Shown here: piece after piece, positions 1 through 9,900 of the stretch | How positions within the stretch are numbered: position 1 is the first letter of the stretch | Layout of the letters: the number at the start of each line of letters is the position of its first letter | NCBI RefSeq assembly: GCF_000266905.1 | Contig: NC_018027.1 | Span: forward strand, 4,650,001-4,714,000 | Direction: 5' to 3' | DNA length: 64,000 nucleotides | Source: Mycolicibacterium chubuense NBB4 | GTDB lineage: Bacteria; Actinomycetota; Actinomycetes; Mycobacteriales; Mycobacteriaceae | Notes under the pieces: generated by a model | What the model saw: the letters and a program-made list of their open reading frames with translations, nothing else | The model's database searches: none | What the model was told of the DNA's origin: nothing | Position numbers and translations under genes: made by a program

Positions 1-3000
1 GGCGCCGGAGAGGGTGTCGGAATCCAGATCAGTCACCGTCGCGACCGAGAACACCCGCACCGGCGCCCCACCCAGCTTGAAGACCGGCACCCCGGTCGCG
101 GTCACCACCGGCGCCAACCCGATCACCGAGACCAGCACCGGCACCGACGCCGCACTCGCGACATTCACATCATCAGTGACCACCACGGTCACTCTGCGGG
201 TGGCCCCACCCTCCGTCGTCGAGAAGGTCACCGCCTGCAGGGCGGCCTCATACTCGGTCTTCGTCGCCGACCCCGTCAACGTCAGCGTCTGAGTATCAGC
301 GTCCCACGATCCGTGAATCGGATCACCGAGCGCGGAAACGTAATTCAGGACATCGCTGGACTTTCCGCCGGCCAGCGTGACGGTGGCACCGGAGAGGGTG
401 TCGGAATCCAGATCGGTGATGGTCGCGACGGAGAACACCCGCACCGGGGCCCCGCCGAGCTTGAAGATCGGCAGACCGGTCGCGGTCACTACCGGTGGCA
501 GGCCGATCACCGAGATCAGTACCGGCACCGAGGCCGCACTGGCGACATTCACATCATCAGTGACCGCCACCGACACGCTGCGGGTGGCACCGCCGTCGGT
601 GGTCGTGAACGTGACCGCCTGCAGGGCCGCCTCGTACTCGGCCTTGGTCGCTGACCCGGTCAACGTCAGCGTTTGAGTCTGAGCGTCCCAGGATCCCTGG
701 ATCGGATCACCGAGCGCGGAAACGTAATCTAGGACATCGCTGGACTTCCCGCCGGCGAGCGTGACCGTGGCCCCGGAGAGGGTGTTGGAATCCAAATCGG
801 ACACCGTGACCACCGAGAACACCCGCACCGGGGCCCCGCCCAGCTTGAAGACCGGCAGACCGGTCGCGGTCACCACCGGTGGCAGGCCGATCACCGAAAT
901 CAGCACCGGCACCGACGCCGCACTGGCGACATTCACATCGTCGGTCACACTGACCGACACGCTGCGGGTGGCCCCGCCGTCGGTCGTCGAGAAGGTGACC
1001 GTCTGCAAGGCGGCCTCGTACTCGGCCTTGGTCGCCGACCCGGTCAACGTGAGAGTTTGTGTCTGAGCGTCCCAGGTGCCGTGGATTGTGCCGGTGTCGC
1101 TGTACGCCAACGTATCCGATGGTTTGCCGCCGGCCAGCGTGACCGTGGCGCTGGAGAGGGTGTCGGAGTCCAGATCGGTGATCGTCGCGACTGAGAACAC
1201 CCGCACCGGAGCACCGCCCAGCTTGAAGACCGGCAACCCCGTCGCCGTCACCACCGGCGCCAACCCGATCACCGAAATCACCACCGGCACCGAGGCCGCA
1301 CTGGCGACATTCACGTCATCGGTCACACTGACCGACACGCTGCGGGTGCCTCCGCCGTCGGTGGTCGTGAACGTGACCGCCTTGAGCGCGACCTCGTACT
1401 CGGCTTTGGTCGCTGACCCGGTCAATGTCAGGGTTTGAGTCTGAGCGTCCCATTCCCCGTGGATTGTGCCGGTGTCGCTGAAGCCCAGGACATCGCTGGA
1501 CTTCCCGCCGGCCAGCGTGACCGTGGCCCCGGAGAGGGTGCCGGAATCCAAATCGGACACCGTGACCACCGAGAACACCCGCACCGGCGCCCCGCCCAGC
1601 TTAAAGATCGGCAGACCGGTCGCGGTCACCACCGGTGGCAGGCCGATCACCGAAATCAGCACCGGCACCGACGCCGCACTCGCCACGTTCACATCGTCGA
1701 TCACCATCACCGACACGCTGCGGGTGGCACCACCTTCCGTCGTCGAGAAGGTGACCGCCTGCAGGGCGGCCTCGTACTCGGCCTTGGTCGCCGCCCCGGT
1801 CAACGTCAGTGTCTGAGTCTCAGCGTCCCACGACCCCTGAATCGGATCACCGAGCGCAGAAACGTAACCCAGGACATCGCTGGACTTCCCACCGGCCAGC
1901 GTGACCGTCGCCCCGGAGAGGGTGTCAGAATCCAGATCGGTCACCGTGGCCACCGAGAACACTTGCACCGGGGCACCGCCGAGTTTGAAGATCGGCAGAC
2001 CGGTCGCGGTCACGAGTGGTGGCAGGCCGATCACCGAAATCAGCACCGGCACCGACGCCGCGCTCGCGACATTCACATCATCGATGACCACCACCGACAC
2101 GCTGCGGGTGGCTCCACCCTCCGTCGTCGAGAAGGTCACCGCCTTGAGCGCGGCCTCGTACTCGGCCTTCGTCGCCGACCCGGTCAACGTGAGGGTTTGA
2201 GTCTGCGCGTCCCACGTCCCATGAATCGAATCACCTAGCGCAGAAACGTAACCCAGAACATCACTGGACTTCCCGCCGGCCAATGTGACCGTGGCACCGG
2301 AGAGGGTGTCAGAATCCAGATCGGTCACCGTGGCCACCGAGAACACTTGCACCGGAGCACCGCCGAGCTTGAAGACCGGCAACCCGGTCGCCGTCACCAC
2401 CGGCGCCAGGCCGATCACCGAAATCAGCACCGGCACCGACGCCGCACTGGCGACATTCACATCATCGATGACCACCACCGACACGCTGCGGGTGGCACCC
2501 CCTTCCGTCGTCGAGAAGGTGACCGCCTGCAAGGCGGCCTCGTACTCGGCCTTCGTCGCCGCCCCGGTCAACGTCAATGTTTGAGTCTGAGCGTCCCAGG
2601 TGCTGCGGATCGTGCCGGTGTCGCTGAAGCCCAACGCATCCGACGGTTTGCCGCCGGTCAGCGTGACCGTCGCGCCGGAGAGGGTGTCGGAATCCAGACC
2701 AGTCACCGTCGCGACCGAGAACACCCGCACCGGAGCACCGCCCAGCTTGAACACCGGCAACCCCGTCGCCGTCACCAACGGTGGCAAGCCGATCACCGAA
2801 ATCAGCACCGGCACCGAGGCCGCACTGGCGACATTCACGTCATCGGTGACCGCCACGGTCACACTGCGGGTGGCACCACCCTCGGTGGTCGTGAATGTGA
2901 CCGCCTGCAAGGCCGCCTCGTACTCGGCCTTCGTCGCCGCCCCGGTCAACGTCAGTGTTTGAGTTTGAGCGTCCCAGGTGCCGTGGATTGTGTTGGTGTC

Positions 3001-3920
3001 GCTGTACGCCAACGTATCCGACGGTTTGCCGCCGGCCAGCGTGACCGTCGCGCCGGAGAGGGTGTCGGAATCCAGATCGGTGATCGTCGCGACGGAGAAC
3101 ACCCGCACCGGAGCACCGCCCAGCTTGAAGATCGGCAGACCGGTCGCGGTCACCAACGGTGGCAAGCCGATCACCGAGATCACCACCGGCACCGAGGCCG
3201 CACTGGCGACATTCACGTCATCAGTCACACTGACCGACACGCTCCGCGCCGAACCACCCTCCGTCGTTGAGAAGGTCACCGCCTTCAAGGCGGCCTCGTA
3301 CTCGGCCTTCGTCGCTATGCCGGTCAACGTGAGGGTCTGGGTGGTGGAATCCCATTCCCCGTGGATTGTGCCGGTGTCGTTAAAGCCCAACGCATCCGAC
3401 GGTTTCCCGCCGGCCAGCGTGACCGTGGCCCCGGAGAGGGTGTCGGAATCCAAATCGGTCACCGTGGCCACTGAGAACACCCGCACCGGCGCCCCGCCCA
3501 GCTTGAAGACCGGCAACCCGGTCGCCGTGACGAGTGGTGGCAGGCCGATCACCGAGATCAGCACCGGCACCGAGACCGCACTGGCGACATTCACGTCGTC
3601 GGTCACGGCCACGGTCACGCTGCGGGTGGCCCCACCCTCCGTCGTCGTGAACGTCACCGCCTTGAGCGCGGCCTCGTACTCGGCCTTCGTCGCCGCCCCG
3701 GTCAACGTGAGGGTTTGAGTCTGAGCGTCCCATTGCCCGTGGATTGTGCCGGCGTCGTTGAAGCCCAACTTATCCGACGGTTTCCCGCCGGTCAGCGTGA
3801 TCGTCGCCCCGGAGAGGGTGTCGGAATCCAAATCGGTGATCGTCGCGACTGAGAACACCCGCACCGGCGCCCCGCCCAGCTTGAAGATCGGCAACCCGGT
3901 CGCGGTCACCAACGGCGGCA
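1..3920 (-). repeat. Class A tandem repeat array (about 10 units, 378 or 384 bp)
   Basis: Units are phased at 384 or 378 bp (126 or 128 codons), measured between successive copies of the ggagagggtg motif at 391, 775, 1153, 1531, 1915 and 2299. The encoded unit carries VFSVATVTDLDSDTLSGATV, LAGGKSSDVL and a long variable loop. All unit lengths are multiples of three, so the minus frame is preserved. The array continues past the left edge. Confidence 0.9.
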
Positions 3921-6900
3921 ACCCGATGACCGTGATCAACGCCGCCGCCGGCACCAGACTGCTGACTTGGGAGTCGTCGGTCACCGACAACGCCAACCCG
4001 CGAGCCACCCCACCCTCAGTCGTCGAGAACGTCACCGCCTTGATCGCGGTTTCGTATTCGGCTGCGCTGGCATCACCGATCAGCGTCAGCCTCTGCGAGG
4101 CCGCATCCCACGACGCGGTGATCGCACCCGGTCCGCCGGTGTAAGCGAGAACGTCACCGGTCTTGCCGCCGGTGAGTTGCAGCGTGGCGCTGGAAAACGT
4201 GGTCGAATCCGGATCGGTGATGGCGACACTGGAGAGCACCTTGACCGGCGAGCCGCCGAGCTTGAAGATCGGCAACCCGGTCGCCGTGACGAGCGGCGGC
4301 AGCCCGATGACCGTGATCAACGCCGCCGCCGGCACCAGACTGCTGACTTGGGAGTCGTCGGTCACCGACAACGCCAACCCGCGAGCCACTCCACCCTCAG
4401 TCGTCGAGAACGTCACCGCCTTGATCGCCGCCTCATACTCCGCTGCCGACGCCGCTCCCGACAGCGTCAGCGTCTGAGAGGCCGCATCCCACGACGCGGT
4501 GATCGCACCCGGTCCGCCGGTGTAAGCGAGGACATCACCGGTCTTGCCGCCGGTGAGCTGCAACGTGGCGTTGGAAAACGTGGTCGAATCCGGATCGGTG
4601 ATGGCGACACTGGAGAGCACCTTGACCGGCGAACCACCGAGCTTGAAGATCGGCAGACCACCGGCAGTCACGAGTGGCGGAAGACCGATCACGGTGATCA
4701 ACGCCGCCGCCGGCACCAGACTGCTGGCCGCCGAGTCATCCGTGACCGACAACGCCAACCCCCGAGCCACCCCACCCTCGGTCGTAGAGAAGGTGACCGC
4801 TTTGATCGCGGCCTCATACTCGGCCGCCGACGCGGTACCCGACAGCGTCAGCGTCTGCGAAGCCGCATCCCAACTCGCAGTGATGGATCCAGCGCCGCCG
4901 GTGTAAGCGAGAACATCACCCGACTTCGCACCGGTGAGTTGCATTGTGGCACTGAAGAACTGCGTGGAATCCAAATCAGAAATGGCGACACTCGAGATGA
5001 CCTCCACCGGGGCACCGCCAAGTTTGAAGATCGGCAACCCGGTCGCCGTGACGAGTGGCGGCAGCCCGATGACCGTGATCAACGCCGCCGCCGGCACCAA
5101 GCTGCTGACCGCCGAGACATCCGTGACCGACAACGTCAACCCGCGAGCCACCCCGCCCTCAGTCGTGGTGAACGTGACCGCCTTGATCGCGGCCTCGTAC
5201 TCCGCGGCACTGGCATCACCGGTCAGCGTCAGCGTCTGGCTCGCCGCGTCCCACGCTGCCGTGATGACACCCGTACCGCTGTAAGACAACACATCCGACG
5301 CTTGCGCCCCAGTCAGCTGCAAGGTGGCGCCAGAGAACGTGGTTGAATCCGGATCGGTGATGGCGACACTGGAGATGACCTTGACCGGTGAGCCGCCGAG
5401 TTTGAAGATCGGCAACCCGGTCGCCGTGACGAGTGGCGGCAGCCCGATGACCGTGATCAACGCCGCCGCCGGCACCAAGCTGCTGACCGCCGAATCATCC
5501 GTGACCGACAACGCCAACCCCCGAGCCACCCCACCCTCAGTCGTCGAGAACGTCACCGCCTTGATCGCGGCCTCATACTCGGCCGCCGACGCAGTGCCCG
5601 ACAGCGTCAGCGTCTGAGAAGCCGCATCCCAACTCGCAGTGATGGATCCAGGGCCGCCGGTGTAAGCGAGAACATCACCCGACTTCGCACCGGTGAGCTG
5701 CAGCGTCGCGCTGGAGAACTGCGCAGAATCCACGTCGGTGATCTGCACCGCCGAAATCACCTTCACCGGCGACCCACCGAGCTTGAAGATCGGCAACCCC
5801 GTCGCGGTCACCAACGGCGGAAGACCGATCACTGTGATCAACGCCGCCGCCGGCACCAGACTGCTCACCGCCGAGTCATCAGTGACCGACAACGTCAACC
5901 CGCGAGCCACCCCACCCTCAGTGGTCGAGAACGTGACGGCTTTGATCGCCGCTTCGTACTCGGCAGCGCTGGCATCACCGGTCAGGGTCAACGTCTGCGA
6001 AGCCGCATCCCACGACGCTCTGATAACACCCGTGCCGCTGTAGGACAACAGATCTGACGCCTGCGAACCGGTCAGCTGCAAGGTGGCGCCAGAGAACGTG
6101 GTCGAATCCAAATCAGAGATAGCGACACTGGAGATGACCTTCACCGGAGCACCGCCGAGTTTGAAGATCGGCAACCCGGTCGCCGTGACGAGTGGCGGCA
6201 GCCCGATGACCGTGATCAGCGCCGCCGCCGGCACCAGACTGCTCACCGCCGAGTCATCAGTGACCGACAACGCCAACCCGCGAGCCACCCCACCCTCAGT
6301 GGTCGAGAACGTGACCGTCTTGATCGCGTCTTCGTACTCGGCTGCCGACGCGGTGCCCGACAGTGTCAGCGTCTGAGAAGCCGCATCCCAACTGGCAGTG
6401 ATCGCTCCTGGGCCGCCGGTGTAAGCGAGAACATCACCCGACTTCGCACCGGTGAGTTGCAGCGTGGCGCTGGAGAACTGCGTGGAGTCCACGTCGGTGA
6501 TCTGCACCGCCGAGATCACCTTCACCGGGGCACCGCCGAGCTTGAAGATCGGCAACCCGGTCGCCGTGACGAGTGGCGGCAGCCCGATGACCGTGATCAA
6601 CGCCGCCGCCGGCACCAGACTGCTGACTTGGGAGTCGTCGGTCACCGACAACGCCAACCCCCGAGCCACCCCACCCTCAGTCGTCGAGAACGTCACCGCC
6701 TTGATCGCGGCCTCATACTCGGCCGCCGACGCAGTGCCCGACAGCGTCAGCGTCTGAGAAGCCGCATCCCAACTCGCAGTGATGGATCCAGGGCCGCCGG
6801 TGTAAGCGAGAACATCACCCGACTTCGCACCGGTGAGCTGCAGCGTCGCGCTGGAGAACTGCGCAGAATCCACGTCGGTGATCTGCACCGCCGAGATCAC

Positions 6901-9900
6901 CTTCACCGGGGCACCGCCGAGCTTGAAGATCGGCAACCCGGTCGCGGTCACCAACGGCGGCAGGCCGATCACCGTGATCAGCGCCGCCGCCGGCACCAGA
7001 CTGCTCACCGCTGAGTCATCGGTTACCGACAACGTCAACCCGCGCGGCAACCCACCCTCAGTGGTCGAGAACGTGACGGCTTTGATCGCCGCTTCGTACT
7101 CGGCAGCGCTGGCATCACCGGTCAGGGTCAACGTCTGCGAAGCCGCATCCCACGACGCTGTGATCACACCCGTACCGCTATAAGACAACACGTCCGACGC
7201 CTGCCCCCCGGTCAGCTGCAGCGTGGCGCTGAAGAACTGCGTGGAATCCACGTCGGTGATCTGCACCGCCGAAATCACCTTCACCGGGGCACCGCCGAGT
7301 TTGAAGATCGGCAACCCGGTCGCGGTCACCAACGGCGGCAACCCGATCACCGTGATCAACGCCGCCGCCGGAACCAGACTGCTCACCGCCGAATCATCAG
7401 TGACCGACAACGCCAACCCCCGAGCCACCCCACCCTCGGTCGTGGAGAACGTCACCGCCTTGAGCGCGGCCTCATACTCGGCCGCCGACGCCGCTCCCGA
7501 CAGCGTCAGCGTCTGAGAGGCCGCATCCCAACTGGCAGTGATCGCTCCTGGCCCGCCGGTATAGGCGAGGACATCACCGGTCTTGCCGCCGGTGAGTTGC
7601 AGCGTGGCGCTGGAGAACGTGGTCGAATCCAAATCAGAAATAACCACACTCGAGATGACCTTCACCGGGGCACCGCCGAGCTTGAAGATCGGCAATCCGG
7701 TCGCCGTGACGAGTGGCGGCAGCCCGATGACGGTGATCAACGCCGCCGCCGGCACCAGACTGCTCACCGCTGAGTCATCGGTCACCGACAACGTCAACCC
7801 GCGAGCCACCCCACCCTCGGTCGTGGAGAAGGTGACCGCCTTGATCGCCGCCTCGTACTCCGCAGCGCTGGCATCACCGGTCAGCGTCAACGTCTGGCTC
7901 GCCGCATCCCACGATACGCTGATGACACCCGTGCCGCTGTAGGACAACACATCCGACGCCTGCGCCCCGGTCAGCTGCAAGGTGGCGCCAGAGAACGTGG
8001 TCGAATCCAAATCAGAGATAGCGACACTCGAGATCACCTTGACCGGCGAGCCACCGAGCTTGAAGATCGGCAACCCAGTCGCGGTCACCAACGGCGGCAG
8101 CCCGATCACCGTGATCAACGCCGCCGCCGGAACCAGACTGCTCACCGCCGAGTCATCGGTCACCGACAACGTCAACCCGCGAGCCACCCCACCCTCGGTC
8201 GTGGAGAACGTCACCGCCTTGATCGCGGCTTCGTACTCGGCTGCCGACGCGGTGCCCGACAGTGTCAGCGTCTGAGAAGCCGCATCCCAACTCGCAGTGA
8301 TGGATCCAGGGCCGCCGGTGTAAGCGAGAACATCACCCGACTTCGCACCGGTGAGTTGCAGCGTGGCGCTGGAGAACTGCGTGGAATCCACGTCGGTGAT
8401 CTGCACCGCCGAGATCACCTTCACCGGGGCACCGCCGAGTTTGAAGATCGGCAACCCGGTCGCGGTCACCAACGGCGGCAGGCCGATCACCGTGATCAGC
8501 GCCGCCGCCGGAACCAGACTGCTCACCGCTGAGTCATCGGCCACCGACAACGCCAACCCGCGAGGCAACCCGCCCTCGGTCGTGGAGAACGTCACCGCCT
8601 TGATCGCCGCTTCGTACTCGGCAGCGCTGGCATCACCGGTCAGGGTCAACGTCTGCGAAGCCGCATCCCACGACGCTGTGATCACACCCGTACCGCTATA
8701 AGACAACACGTCCGACGCCTGCCCCCCGGTCAGCTGCAGCGTGGCGCTGAAGAACTGCGTGGAGTCCACGTCGGTGATCTGCACCGCCGAAATCACCTTC
8801 ACCGGCGACCCACCGAGCTTGAAGATCGGCAACCCGGTCGCGGTCACCAACGGCGGCAGCCCGATCACCGTGATCAACGCCGCCGCCGGAACCAGACTGC
8901 TCACCGCCGAATCATCGGTCACCGATAACGTCAACCCGCGCGGCAGACCGCCCTCGGTCGTGGAGAACGTCACCGCCTTGAGCGCCGCCTCGTACTCGGC
9001 CGCCGACGCGGTACCCGACAGCGTCAGCGTCTGACTCGCCGCATCCCACGACGCGCTGATGACACCCGTGCCGCTGTAGGACAACACATCCGACGCCTGC
9101 GCACCGGTGAGCTGCAGCGTGGCGCTGGAGAACTGCGTCGAGTCCAGGTCGGTGATCTGCACCGCCGAAATCACCTTCACCGGCGACCCACCGAGCTTGA
9201 AGATCGGCAATCCGGTCGCCGTGACGAGTGGCGGCAGCCCGATGACCGTGATCAGCGCCGCCGCCGGCACCAGACTGCTCACCGCCGAATCATCAGTGAC
9301 CGACAACGTCAACCCGCGCGGCAGACCGCCCTCGGTCGTGGAGAACGTCACCGCCTTGATCGCCGCCTCGTACTCGGCCGCCGACGCGGTACCCGACAGC
9401 GTCAGCGTCTGACTCGCCGCATCCCACGACGCGCTGATGACACCCGTGCCGCTGTAGGACAACACATCCGACGCCTGCGCACCGGTGAGCTGCAGCGTGG
9501 CGCTGGAGAACTGCGTGGAGTCCAGGTCGGTGATCTGCACCGCTGAAATCACCTTCACCGGCGACCCACCGAGCTTGAAGATCGGCAATCCGGTCGCCGT
9601 GACGAGTGGCGGCAGCCCGATGACGGTGATCAGCGCCGCGGCCGGCACCAGACTGCTCACCGCCGAATCATCAGTGACCGACAACGCCAACCCCCGCGGC
9701 AGACCGCCCTCAGTCGTGGAGAACGTCACCGCCTTGATCGCCGCTTCGTACTGGGCTGCCGACGCGGTACCCGACAGCGTCAGCGTTTGCGAAGCCGCAT
9801 CCCACGACGCGCTGATCGCACCCGCCCCGCCGGTGTAAGCGAGAACATCACCGGTCTTGCCGCCGGTGAGTTGCATTGTGGCGCTCGAGAACTGCGTGGA

